A DNA stretch of 64,000 bases, taken from assembly GCA_019671005.1 (NCBI GenBank), contig CM033745.1, positions 32,453,526 to 32,517,525 of the forward strand, given 5' to 3'. The position numbers were made by a program, and so were the translations under genes. Below, in pieces: positions 20,114 to 32,200 of this stretch. Below the pieces are notes generated by a model. The model had not been told where the DNA came from, did no database searches, and was given only the letters and a program-made list of their open reading frames with translations. The DNA is from Hibiscus mutabilis. Its lineage: Eukaryota > Streptophyta > Magnoliopsida > Malvales > Malvaceae. Numbering within the stretch: position 1 is the first letter of the stretch; each line of letters starts with the position of its first letter.

Positions 20114-21629
20114 TGTTGCGTGTGATAAGTGCTACGCAAATGTGCAAGTATACACGTCGCAAGTAATAAAGTGATATGAGTATCGAGTATCGTCTCCACA
20201 GGGATTGGTTTGGGCCACTTTGCTTAAGTTACTGCACTGAAAATAAAAACACAATTGATAATAGAGGTTTTAATTAACGAGAAAAGTAAAAGCAATAAAC
20301 TAAAAGAATAGATGAAAGAAAAAGAGAGAGATCGGCCAGGTTATCGTGAGTTGAGGTGTGATAGTCGATTGGATCGTCTTGGTAAAAGAGTGCAAGGGCA
20401 ACTCAGTTGCCGTGGCAACTTGCACAGCGGGGTTGCCTTGGCAACTAATCGATGGTTGCCTGGGCGACTAGCTGGGCAACTACTTGGGCTTCTGGACAGC
20501 AACTTCAAGGTTCGGCAGAGCATTCTTCAATGGTTTCTTCTTATCCCTAAGTCGAAACTCTAGCTACTTATGCATGCCTTGATAATACATCCCTGCGTGA
20601 ATCAAGGGTGAACAACAACCAATCTTGCGCTCCTCTTAGCCGTTGAAATCCTTAACTTATTCCTAAGCCGGATTAATCTTCACCATCAATAGATTGAATA
20701 AAGACCATACTCATTCGTTTCTTGAATCTAACTCTCCCGATATTAGATAAATAGATGAAGTTACGAGATCCTCTCCCAATTCACTCATAAAACAAGAATA
20801 AAAGCCAAGAATGAGTAAACCTTGAATAGAAAAGTGCAAACTCTTATTACCTAAACAAAATCCAATTGTTTCTCACAACAACAAAACACAATAACCCCAA
20901 CCAATCAAGTTAGTTCATGGTTGGGTTCAAAAGATATACAAAGAATAATCCCCAAACCATGAATCTAATGGAAGCAAAGAAGAAGAAGAAATCGAACTCT
21001 CTCCCTCCTTGCTATCTTGTCGAAATTTCTCTATTTTTCTCTATATGGATTGTCGAAATCTCCTTGCTATTTATAGGGCTAGGCCAAAGTCCTTCTTTGA
21101 GGAGGAGTTTAAGTTGGAATTAAATTATCTTTAAAGAATATAATTCTTTATTATAATTGTATTCCTACTAGAACTTCTCCTATCTTCTTGGAATTTAATT
21201 CTTCTTTAATCTCTGCATGGAAATCAAATTCCTTTGGGTTTGGGCTTTGCTCCACGTCATCTTGGGCTTGTCTAGTCATTAATTTCGACATCCCTATTGC
21301 ATCTTCTCTTTGTCGACAATTGCCATGGCAACTGGCTCGGCGTCTCCTTCATGCATTGCCCTGGCAACTAGCTCGGCATATCCTTCATGCATTGCCCTAG
21401 CAACTAGCTTGGCATTGCTTTGGCAAGTGATCCTGCACATACACACACAAAAACACACCAAAGCAGCATCTTTTTCCACAAAAATCACCAAGTTATGTAA
21501 TCAAGCTCAACAATGGAAAGAAACATGAATTAATGCATGAATAACTAATTATGCAACTAATATGAGCTTAAGTCTAACAATAATATGAGTAAAAAGGGTA
21601 ATAAAAATAGTACTTTTGAACACTTATCA
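20114..21629 (-). repeat. 5' LTR of element A (element orientation)
   Basis: 1,516 bp, starting TGATAAGTGTTC at 21629 and ending CACACGCAACA at 20114 on the minus strand. It is the partner of 15711-17225. A TATA box is at 21067-21076. Confidence 0.93.
21067..21076 (-). promoter_or_regulatory. TATA box of A 5' LTR
   Basis: CTATAAATAG on the minus strand. It would start the genomic RNA that carries the short gag ORF. Confidence 0.65.
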
Positions 21630-21634
21630 TCCCC
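21630..21634. repeat. Target site duplication, right copy (TCCCC)
   Basis: Matches 15706-15710. The B LTR resumes directly with CTTAATTGTC. Confidence 0.9.
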
Positions 21635-24600
21635 CTTAATTGTCTATTTTTAAATTAGTTTAATAAACAAAACAAGTTGGAGGGAATTAATTAGTCATTA
21701 TTTTTTAAAACATATTTCACGTAACTAACTTTTCTCTCAACTATTTTCCTCTCAATTTTTCTCCAGCCAAACATTAGATTTTCTTCAAAGATTTAAGGTA
21801 AACCTTTGATTTAGTTCATTATTTTAACATCAAAAGATTTCTTATTGATTTCCTTTCAAAGCCTTATAATTTTATCTTTGTTTTCTCATGAAAAATCATT
21901 ACAATTGGGAGAAAAAGCATCATTAGAGGTAAGGTTTCATTCTTCTCCTCTAACGAAGGGTTCTTTAATGAAATTCACAAGTTCTTGATCTTTTATGAAT
22001 GTTTTCTAATGGGTTTTGATGATATAGCTATGGAAAGATGATTTAATTGAGGTTTAATTTCTTTAATTGATGGATCTTTGTTTTGGATCTGATTTGCTGG
22101 GTTTATAATGAGTTAATACTATGATTATGATGTGTTTATATGTTGATTTAAGTAATTTTAACAATAGAATCCCGAAACTAGGTGAAATGCTAAGTTTTGA
22201 TGTTGATATCATTAGGTTTGTGGCTTGATTATGGGCTTAATTGGTTGTTGGTGGTTCTTTGGTATTGAAGAGATGTTTTGGATGTGAATTGATGTTGTTT
22301 TAGTGTTAATCTTGCTGGGAAGTAGCGGGAGAATAGTTAGTAAGGTTTCATCGATGATTTTGGTTGTTCTTGTTAGGCGAAAGCTTGGTTGTTGTTGGAG
22401 GAAAGTGTTGTTGTGTGTTGCTGGGGATTTTGATTCAAATAAATGCATTAATCCTATGTTTTTGTTTGGTTAGAATTAGGGGATGATGATAGCTTTGGAA
22501 GGAGTTGTGGTTGATACGAAAGCTTGTTTTTGCCTCGGCAAGGCAAGCGAGGTGTAGTTGGTGAGTGGCACTAGTTTTAAAGCTTTTCAAGAGGTTTGAA
22601 AATGATTTTTGGGGAGTTTAAATTAAGCTTGAAATGCTGGCTTAAATTCAGAAGTAAATATGATTGAATTCGCTCTCGGTTCCCGGCTTTTCCATTTTTT
22701 GATAAATCATGCTCATGTTTGAAGATAGAATTTGTTACCTATTGTTATGCATGTTTTTATGAATTGTGAAATGATTCATGTTATCCCGTGAGGTTGATTT
22801 ATGGTTTTCAAGAGATTGCATCTTGATGAGGAAAATGCTATGCATTGACTATGTTTTAAAATGGGATATGCTATGGTTTATGTTGATGCATAGAAAAATA
22901 GTAGGTAAACATGGTTTTAAAGTGTATATTGGAAAGTAACGGAGCCTTTAATAATCGAATATAATTGGTCAACCAATAGAATGAGAGTGCACTATAATAT
23001 GTAGCAAAATCGTACATGCGGGAGCTACCTCCATGATGCGCAGCAACATTATGTGAGTCGTCGTAGGGTGCGAAGAAACACCTTACGGGCATTTAAGGGG
23101 TGAAGCAACACCATGTGTTCTGCTGTTCTTATGGTGCGCAACAACAGCATGAGATGTATCCACATATCCGATGTGTTGGGACGTAGCCGTCCCAAGTGTT
23201 GTTTGGGACGTAGCCCTCCCATGTGTTTGATCGGGACGTAGCCATCCCGGGTCACTTGTGTGCCAATGTAAAAGATTACACGTATCATTGATTTAAATGG
23301 TTTTTGTATAAAGAGTTTTATACATGAGATTCTACTTTTGAGCATGGTAGCAAATGTTCATGATTTGAAAAGCTAACTTGAGATATGCATTGGTTTAATG
23401 CATGAGCCTTAATGATACATGTGTTAAAAGTTAAATGATTTGCTTTAGTGAGTTTTAAAGCATGAGCCTATGTTGAGCACGATGGAAAATGGTTTATTGA
23501 GGAAAAAAGATTTTCAAAGGCATTGTTTACGGTTTTGTTTTGAGCATCCCTCACTAAGCATATTGCTTACGCTATATTTTCTTAACAATGCAGAAAAGTA
23601 GATTGTTCGGGCTTCAAGAAAGCAAGTGAAAAGGTTCAAGAATTTCTCAAAGTTCAAGTATGGTTTTAACCCTTCAATAGTAATAAGTTTGGAAATGGGT
23701 GGATACCTTAATGATTTGGGAGTGTATGTTGTGAACTCTCTGGTTTTGGCACAAGTTTCTAGTGCCTAATTGGTTGTGTAAACTGCGTCTAAAGTCTGGT
23801 TTGAACTTTGATATGGTTTTTGATGTTTAACTTGGTTTGGCAATAGGGTGCATGCCTATAGATTTCCTTTTTAGAATGTGAACATGCTTGATGATGTTTT
23901 TGATAGTGGTTTGGTCCTTGATTATGTTGTGGTTGCCTAGGAAGCATGTTGAACGGTTTGGCTATCTTTGTGGTGTGTTTAAACAGCAAATTGAGATATT
24001 ACAGACCCATGCATATTGGTACGCGGGGTACCGTACCGATACGGGTAGGCCAAATCAGCCTTAACGTATCAGTACGGATGGACCTGTATCAATACAGACT
24101 TAGAGGAAAATGGTTGGGCGTATCGGTACATGGGGCCGTATCGATACGGTCTTGTGTTATCTATGAATCTACCCAGTTTTGTACCTATATAGAGAGCAGG
24201 TGTACCAACACGGTGTTAGGTAAATTGGTTATTCAGAATCTTCTAATCTATTTTCTTACGTTTTAGTCCCTTAGTGTTGTAAATGCAATTAAATGAGTTT
24301 GGGTGATCAAATCAAGTTGAAATCTGACATGTGAGCATGAAACCTGATTAATTAAATATTGGTAACTTTAATTTGTTAATTAGTCACTGTAAAATGTTGG
24401 TTTCGCAAATTGATTCCTAAACTCGTAATGGGACGATTGGATGTCAATTCGACGCCCGATCAAGTCGTAGTTTCACACGTTTCCAGCATGTACATGTAAG
24501 ATAATAATTATGCATCTAGAAAAGATAAAAATAAAAAAATACAAGGGTTTCTTTGGGTAAACCTTATCGGTTTACTCTAATATTCCTCGTGTGACTCGTT

Positions 24601-24640
24601 CGGTTCGGTCTTGTGACTAGACCAGGTCGAGGGGGTTACA
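21635..24640 (+). repeat. Family B LTR 1, right piece
   Basis: Continues 15580-15710 after the element A insertion and ends GAGGGGGTTACA. It contains the GAGGTAAGGTTTC block near 21926 (a possible splice donor shared by all B LTRs), the hairpin chain at about 23030-23260 and the GTAYCGRTAC cluster at 24014-24220. Confidence 0.88.
24014..24220. repeat. GTAYCGRTAC word cluster in B LTR 1
   Basis: Units include CGTACCGATACG, CGTATCAGTACG, TGTATCAATACA, CGTATCGGTACA and CGTATCGATACG at 15-45 bp intervals. The consensus is self-complementary. The cluster is conserved in LTR2 (about 31815-32010), LTR3 (about 39995-40200) and LTR4 (about 45075-45285). Confidence 0.8.
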
Positions 24641-24645
24641 TTTGT

Positions 24646-24657
24646 TGGTATCAGAGC
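24646..24657 (+). other. Primer binding site, int1
   Basis: TGGTATCAGAGC, complementary to the 3' end of initiator tRNA-Met, five bases after the LTR end. Confidence 0.85.
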
Positions 24658-24910
24658 CAAGTTTATGAAAAATAAGGAGGTAAGATGGTTGATCTATTGA
24701 TGTTTGATATGTATGGTGTTTGTTAGCATGTTGTCTGTTATATTATGGGATCATTTGAGGTTAGACATTGGGGGTACCTATTGCCATTATTGCTATTGAT
24801 GTAAAGAGATTTGTTTTTAAAGAATTGAGCGTTTTGGACCTTTGCTTCTTGTTAGACTAACTATTTTTATTGTTGCATTTTATATGTTAGAACTTTATTC
24901 TATTTTTATA

Positions 24911-26193
24911 ATGGGACCAGGATGAGAGCAAATGGTGAATGTGCGTAATGTGGTGGAAGAAGAGCATAATGAAGATATGTTGCCCCTCCTCCTCCTGCGG
25001 GTGGTGATGGAGTCGGAGATAAGGTCAGTACATGAGGTGTTGGACCTCTGGGAGCCCAGGGTCATATTATGGTGACATGACACCGTTGATTCGGGCCATT
25101 GTGAAAGCATTTCAGGCAGTAGTGGCAGGTATGCCTCCAGTTGTGCCACAACATGCGACTAATCCTGGTTTACTTTTTGAGTGCTTACGTAGCTTGGGAG
25201 GTACCGAGTTTAGAGGTTTGTCTCTGGAAGGTTACCAAGCATGGTTTGAGAGTACTCAGAGGATTCTTGGATAGATAGGGTGCACGAATGTGCATAAACT
25301 AGGTTGTATAGTATCTTTGCTTCAGGGCAATTCTTATTCATGGTGGACTACCACAATCGTGGGGATGGAACCTGAAGTGGTGACATGGGAGTTCTTTGGA
25401 TCTGCTTTCTGAAGGAAATATTTGGATGCTCACTATGAAGATGAGAAAAAGTGAGAGTTCATGGCTTTGGAGCAAGGTAACATGTCTATTTCGAAGTACG
25501 AGGTTCAATTCGTCAGGTTGAGCCAGTATGCCCCTAAACTGGTTCCTGATGAGCAAAAGAGGTGTGATCGCTTCCGTTATGGTTTGGTGAAGGAAGTGAA
25601 GACTTATATGTTGGCCTCTGAGTATACAGATTTTGATGTCTTGGTTACTTGTGCCAAGGACATTGAGCAGAGCTTGGGTTTGTCCTTTCGCTAAGGGTTT
25701 TCTAGTTTCGATAAGAGAGCTACTGAGTTTGATGGTGGTAGAGATCATAGTAAGAGGTAGCGTGATAGGAGGTTCTATCCAGATTAGAGGCGTGGTAGTG
25801 GTGGTAATTTGGGCCTCGGATAGCAGGGCTAGAATGTAGTGGTTCGTGTACCTAAGTGTGGCCATTATGGGTGGCAACATTCAAGAGAGTGTTGTGGTAT
25901 TCGGCATGGTTATTGGGGTTGTGGTTCGCAAGGTCACATGAGGCGTGATTGTCCTCAGTTAGCCAGACAGGCACCGGTGCATGCTGTCGAGCCTCAAAGT
26001 GGTCGTGGGTGTGGTTGAGGTAATTTCTAGCATAGGGATGATGGTCAGAGGAATGTGGCTCATGTTGTGTCAGTTCAGCCTGAAGGAGGTGGATCGTCTA
26101 GGGTGAATGCACACCGCGAGGGAAGAAATGACACGGATGTGATCGTAGGTACTTTTACTTTGCAATCCTTGTCATTACTTTCTTTGACTAATT
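24911..26193 (+). pseudogene. gag of B int1
   Basis: Starts at ATGGGACCAGG, then an immediate stop and frameshifts. The capsid-like retrotransposon gag domain is best seen in the open segment 25461-25694 (EQGNMSISKYEVQFVRLSQY, RFRYGLVKEVKTYM). A zinc-knuckle remnant near 25905-25955 reads YWGCGSQGHMRRDC: the first Cys is Tyr. After 26193 the sequence jumps into a foreign LTR fragment. Upstream leader 24658-24910 has no coding signal. Confidence 0.78.
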
Positions 26194-27266
26194 ATGGTTC
26201 CACCATCATTAGATTGAATAAAGATCATACTCATTCGTTTCTTGAGCCATTGAAATCCTTAACTTATTCCTAAGCCGGATTAATCTTCACCATCAATAGA
26301 TTGAATAAAGATCATACTCATTTGTTTCTTGAATCTAACTCTCCCGATATTAGATAAATAGATGAAGTCACGAGATCCTCTCCCAATTCACTCGCAAACA
26401 AGAATAAGAACCAAGAATGAATAAACCTTGAATTGAAAGTGCAAACTCTTATTACCTAAACAAAATCCAATTGTTTCTCACAACAACAGAACACAATAAC
26501 CCCAACCAATTAAGTTAGTTCATGGTTGGGTTCAAAAGATATATAAAGAATAATCCCCAAACCATGAATCTAATGGGAGCAAAGAAGAAGAAGAAATCGA
26601 ACTCTCTCCCTCCTTGTTATCTTATCGAAATCTCTTCCTTCTTGTCCTTTGGAGTTGTCGAAAATCCTCTCTCCTTTTGCTATCCATGATTGTCGAAATT
26701 CCCTTCTTATTTATAGGGCTAGGGCAAAGTCCTTCTTTGAGGAGGAAGTTAAGTTGTAATTACATTATCTTTAAAGAATATAATTATTTATTATAATTGT
26801 ATTCTTACTAGAACTTCTCCTATCTTCTTGGAATTTAATTCTTCTTTAATCTCTGTATGGAAATCAAATTCCTTTGGGTTTGGGCTTTGCTCCACGTCAT
26901 CTTGGGCTTGTCTAGTCATCAATTTCGACTACCATATCACCTTTGCTCATGTCGACAATTGCCATGGCAACTGGCTCGGCGTCTCCTTCATGCATTGCCC
27001 TGGCAACTAGCTCGGCATCTCCTTCATGCATTGCCCTGGCAACTAGTTCTAGCCTTGTTTAGGCAAGTGATTCTGCACACACACAAAAAACACACCAAAG
27101 CAGCATCTTTTTCCACAAAAATCACCAAGTTATGTAATCAAGCTCAATGGTGGAAAGAAACATGAATTAATGCATGAATGTCTAATTATGCAACTATTAT
27201 GAGATTAAGTCTAACAATAATATGAGTAAAAAGGGTAATAAAAATAGTACTTTTGAACACTTATCA
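26194..27266 (-). repeat. Truncated A-family LTR inside int1
   Basis: On the minus strand it begins TGATAAGTGTTC at 27266, flush with RT sequence, and covers roughly the first 950 bp of the A LTR. At its left end about 95 bp are partly duplicated (ATTGAATAAAGATCATACTC at about 26214 and again at about 26298). It replaces the protease and RT start of int1, about 650 bp judged from int2. The TATA box is altered to TATAAATAAG. No matching second LTR or target duplication is present. Confidence 0.85.
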
Positions 27267-29240
27267 GGGAGCTCCGGTGTTGTTTGTGAAGAAGAATGTT
27301 AGCACAATGAGAATGTGCATCGATTATCAACAACTGAACAAGTTGAAGATACAAACAAGTATCTCTTTCTGCAAATTGACGACCTATTCGATCAATTTTG
27401 TGGTGTTACGGTGTTTTCCAAAATAGATTTGAGATCAAGATATTACCAGTTGAAAGTGAAGGGTAATGATGTGCCAAAGACAGTATTTCGCACCTGCTAC
27501 AAGCATTATGAATTCTTAGTGATGCAGTTTGGGTTGACGAATGCACCTGCAGCTTTCATGGATATGATGAATAGAGTGTTCCATGAGTTTCTGATCAGTT
27601 TTTGGTGGTCTTTATTAATGGCATCCTTGTTTACTCTCGTATCAAAGAGGATCACGATAGGCATTTACGGGTTGTTTTGCAATCCTTGTTGGACAATCAG
27701 CTTTATGCTAAGCTAAGTAAATGTGAGTTTTGGATTAAGGAAGTAGTGTTCCTTGGTCATGTTGTTTTAGTTGAGGGGATTTGTGTGGATCCTCAAAATA
27801 TTGAAGCAGTTGTGAGTTGGAAGTAACCTAAGTCAGTGATAGAGGTACGCAGTTTCTTGGGTTTAGCTGGATATTATCGTCGTTTGATGGATGGGTTCTC
27901 TAAAGTTGCTACCCCATTAACAAAGTTGTTTCAAAAGGATGTTAAGTTTGAGTGGACAAAGGCGAGGCAACAAGCTTTTGAGAAGTTGAAGGATGCTTTG
28001 ACACAAGCTCCAATCTTGATTCAACCCGGGTCAAGAAAAGAGTTTGTGATTTATAGCGTGCATCCTATATGGGGTTAGGGTGTGTGTTGATGCAAGATGG
28101 TATAGTGGTAGCTTATGCATCGAGACAGTTGAAGGTACACGGGCGCAATTATCCTACTCATGGCATTGAGTTACTTAAGGATTATGATCTATCAATCGTG
28201 TACCATACAGGTAAGGCTAATGTGGTAGTCGATACTTTGAGTAGGAAAGTGGCTGTAGAGTTATGAGCCATGTTCGCACAATTGAGTGTATCGCGAGATG
28301 GCAGGTTGTTGGCTGATTTGCAAATGAAGCCTTCCTTGATTCAGCTAATTAAGGAGAAGTAATTGCTTGATGATTCGTTGGTACCGCATGTTACGGACAT
28401 TACAGAAGGCAACCCAACGTAGTTTTGTTTTAATGATGATGGTGTTTTATGCTTTAATGGTCGAATAGTTGTGCTGGAAGATGTTGAGTTAAGGCGCTCT
28501 ATTTTGACTGAAGCGTATAGTAGTCCTTTTGCTATGCATCCCAGTAGTAACAAGATGTATCATGGGTTGAAAGATGAGTACTATTGGGTTGGGTTAAAAA
28601 GGGATGTTGTGGAGTTTGTGAGTAAGTGTATGGTCTGTCAAAGGGTAACAGCTGAGCATCAGTTTCCATCCGGGTTGTTGCAACCGTTAAGGATACTAGA
28701 GGGGAACAACGGAGAAGGTAAAGATCATTTGCGATCTTTTGAGAAAGGCTTCGGATCGACAAAAGTCTTATGCGGATTTGAAGCATAAGGAAGTTGAGTA
28801 TGGAGTGGGTGATAAAGTGTTTTTGAAGGTTTCGCATTGGAAGAAGGTGATGAGGTTTGGTCGGAAAGGAAAATTAAGTCTGAGGTTTATTAGACCATAT
28901 GAAGTGTTGGAATGTGTTGGTCTTGTTGCTTATAGGTTGAGGTTGCCACCTGAGTTTGAAAAAATACATGATGATTTCCATGTATCCATGCTTTGGAGGT
29001 ATCAGTCGGATCCGTCGCATGTTATGCCTATTGAGGAAGTTGAGTTAAATCTAGATTTGACCAATGATGAGGAACCATCAAAATCTTGGATATAGATAGT
29101 AAAGTGCTTTGTGGGAAGGTCATTGAGTTGGTTAAAGTGTTGTGGAGGCACTGAGGTGTGGTGGAAGCTACATGGGAAAAAAAGGATGACATGAAGAAGC
29201 AGTTTCCTTATCTTTTTGCATCAGGAAAAATTTCAAGGTT
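27267..29240 (+). pseudogene. pol of B int1: RT, RNase H, integrase ends, chromodomain
   Basis: RT resumes at GAPVLFVKKN. The catalytic YxDD region reads VVFINGILVYS, so both Asp are lost. RT then RNase H continue in broken frames (27602-28266). RNase H lacks 47 codons relative to int2, with GAGTTA at the junction (28168-28173). The integrase zinc domain is present (28471-28690, CMVCQRV), but the whole DDE core is missing through a 539-bp deletion with GGAA at the junction (28703-28706). The integrase C-terminal region (FLKVSHWKKVMRFG) and chromodomain (KVIELVKVLWRH, then a stop, ATWEKKDDMKKQF) follow to about 29220. Confidence 0.85.
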
Positions 29241-29251
29241 GAAATTTCATA

Positions 29252-29267
29252 AGTGGGGGGGGGTAGT
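29252..29267 (+). other. Polypurine tract of int1 with nine-G run
   Basis: AAGT followed by nine G, then TAGT before the LTR start. The other copies have AGTAGGGAAGAG or AGTATGGGAGAG here, so the run has expanded. Confidence 0.6.
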
Positions 29268-32200
29268 TGTAACACCCCGATATTCCAAGGAGTTATCCAG
29301 GTTAGGCTCGGTGTTCCATTTGAACCATTTCGGCGATTTAGACTAGTTTCGGGAATAATTCGGTTTAAATGGTTTTTGAATGAAATTAATTATGGAAAAA
29401 ATGTTTTAAAATCCTTATTTAATATATAAGTGATTTTGGTGGAATCAATTTTGGAATATGTAATTTGGAGGTTTGACATTTTGGAAATAGTGACCAAAAT
29501 GTAAAATGTGCAAAACTATTTTTAGTGGCTAAATTGTAAAAGATCAGGACTTAGAATCTTTAGGGAGCTTTGAACAAGAGTCTCATTTAGACTTTTCCCC
29601 CTTAATTGTCTATTTTTAAATTAGTTTAATAAACAAAACAAGTTGGAAGGAATTAGTCATTATTTCTTAAAACATATTTCACGTAACTAACTTTTCTCTC
29701 AACTATTTTCCTCTCAATTTCTCTCCAGCCAAACATCATACTTTCTTCAAAGATTTAAGGTAAGCCTTTGATTTAGTTCATTCTTTTAACATCAAAATAT
29801 TTCTTATTGATTTCCTTTCAAAGCATTATGATTTTATCTTTGTATTCTCATGAAGCAATTGGGGGAATGCATCATTAGAGGTAAGGTTTCGTTCTTCTCC
29901 TCTAATGAAGGGTTGTTTAATGAAATTCACAAGTTCTTGATCTTTTATGCATATTAACTTATGGGTTTTGATGGTATAGTTATGGAAAGATGATTTAATT
30001 GAGGTTTAATTGCTTTAATTGATGGATTTTTGTTTTGGATCTGATTTGTTGGGTTTATAATGAGTTAATACTATGATTATGATGTGTTGATATGTTGATT
30101 TAAGTAATTTTAACAATAGAATCCCGAAATTAGGTGAATTGCTAGGTTTTAATGTTGATATCTTTGGGTTTGTGGCTTGATTATGGGGTTAATTGGTTGC
30201 TGGTGTTTCTTTGGTGTTTAAGAGATGTTTTGGATGTAAATTGATGTTGTATTAGTGTTAATCTTGCTGTGAAGTAGCTGAAGAATAGTTAGTAAGGTTT
30301 CGTCGGTGATTTCGATTGTTCTTGTTAGGTGAAAGCTTGGTTGTTGTGGGAGGAAAGTGTTGTTGTGTGTTGCTGGGGATTTTGATGCAAAGAAATGCAT
30401 TAATCCTATGTTTTTATTTGGTTAGAAGCGGGGGATGATGATCTGATAGCTTCGAAAGAAGTTGCGGTTGATCTGGAAGCTTGTTTTAGCCTCGTCAAGG
30501 CAAGCGAGGTGTAGTTGGTGAGTGACATTGGTTTTAAAACTTTTCATGAGGTTTGAAAATGATATTTGGGGAGTTTAAATTAAGCTTGAAACACTGGTTT
30601 AAACTCGGAAGTAAGTATGATCGAATTTGCTCTCGGTTTTTCTATTATTTTGATAAATCATGCTCATGTTTGAAGATATAATTTGTTACCTGCTGATATG
30701 CATCTTTTTATGAATTGTGAAATGATTCATGTTATCCCATGAGCTTGATTTATGGTTTTTAAGAGATTGCATCTTGATGAGGAAAATGCTATGCATTGAC
30801 TATGTTTTTAAATGGGATATGCTATGGTTTATGTTGATGCATTGAAAAACAGTAGGTAAACATAGTTTGAAAGTTTATATTGGCAAGTGAAGAAGCCTTT
30901 AATAATCATATATAATTGGTCGACCAATAGGATGAGAGTGCACTATAATATGTAGCAAAATCGTTCGTGCGTGAGCCACCCTCCCACATGTTGTTTGGGA
31001 CGTAGCCCTCCCATGTTTTGATCGGGACGTAGCCATCCTGGGTCACTTGTGTGCCAATGTAAAAGATTGCATGTATCATTAATTTAAATGGATTTTGTAT
31101 AAAGAGCTTTATACATGAGATTCTACTTTTGAGCATGGTAGCAAATGTTCATGATTTGAAAAGCTAGCTTGAGATTTGCATTGGTTTAATGCATGAGCCT
31201 TAATGATACACATGTTAAAAGTTAAATGATTTTGTTTAGTGAGTTTTAAAGCATGAACGTATTTTGAGCATGATGGAAAATGGTTTATTGAGGAAAATGG
31301 TTTTCAAAGGCATTGTTTACTGTTTTGTTTTGAGCATCCCTCACTAAGCATATTGCTTACGTTCTATTTTCTTAACAATGCAGAAAAGTAGATTGTTCAG
31401 GCTTCAAGAAAGAAAATGAAGAGGTTTAAGAATTGCTCAAAGTTCAAGTATGGTTTATCCATTCAATAGTAATAAGTTTGGCAATGGGTGGATACCTTAA
31501 TGATTTTGAAGTGTATGTTGTGAACTCCCTAGTTTGGGCACAAGTTTCTAGTGCCTAAATGGTTGTGTAAATGGCGTTTAGTCTGGTTTGAACTTTGATA
31601 TGGTTTTTGATGTTTAACTTGGTTTGGCAACAGGGTGCATGCATATAGATTTCCATTTTAGAATTTGAACATGCTTGATGATATTTTCTGATGTTTTTGA
31701 TAGTGGTTTGGTCCATGATTATGTTGTGGTTGCCTAGGAAGCATGTTAGAATGGTTTGGTTATCTTTGTGGTGTGTTTAAATAGCAAATTGAGACATTAC
31801 AGACCCGAGCATATTGGTACGCGGGGCTCTGTATTGGTACGGGTAGGCCAAATCAGGCTTAACGTATGGGTACGGATAGACCCGTATCAATACAAACTTA
31901 GAGGAAAATGGTTGGGCGTATCGGTAAAGGGGGCCGTATCGATACAGTCTTGTGTTATCTGTGAATTTCCCCAGTTTCTTACCGATACAAGAGCATGTGT
32001 ACCAATACGGTGTTAGGTAAATTGGTTATTCGGAATCTTCTAATATTCTATTTTCTTACGTTTTAGTCCATGAATGTTGTAAATAAAATTAAATGAGTTT
32101 GGGTGATCAAATCAAGTTTAAATATGACATGTGAGCATGAAACCTGATTAATTAAATATTGGTAACTTTAATTTGGTAATTAGTAGCTATAAAATGTTGG

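Larger units (their letters stand above)
15711..21629 (-). mobile_element. Non-autonomous Athila-like element A, complete structure
   Basis: Two LTRs of 1,515 and 1,516 bp (TG...CA), five-base target duplications, a tRNA-Asp-type primer site and a polypurine tract define a complete insertion of 5.9 kb on the minus strand. The internal region is only 2.9 kb. It keeps a shortened gag ORF, a scrap of RT, the last bases of pol, the env-like tail and the 3' untranslated region; the rest of pol and env-like is gone. I count about 20 differences between the LTRs, so the insertion is recent relative to its neighbours. It must have been moved by enzymes from another copy. Confidence 0.93.

Noticed and set aside
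23030..23260. Hairpin chain as a CRISPR array
   Set aside because: Units differ in length and sequence, there are no equal spacers, and the sequence is inside a plant LTR.
25338..25880. 180-codon minus-strand ORF
   Set aside because: Antisense to the gag of int1; its I/T/L-rich composition is the complement of gag codons.
27267..29240. RT sequences as an integrated pararetrovirus
   Set aside because: They lie between LTRs with a primer site and have integrase and chromodomain, which pararetroviruses lack.
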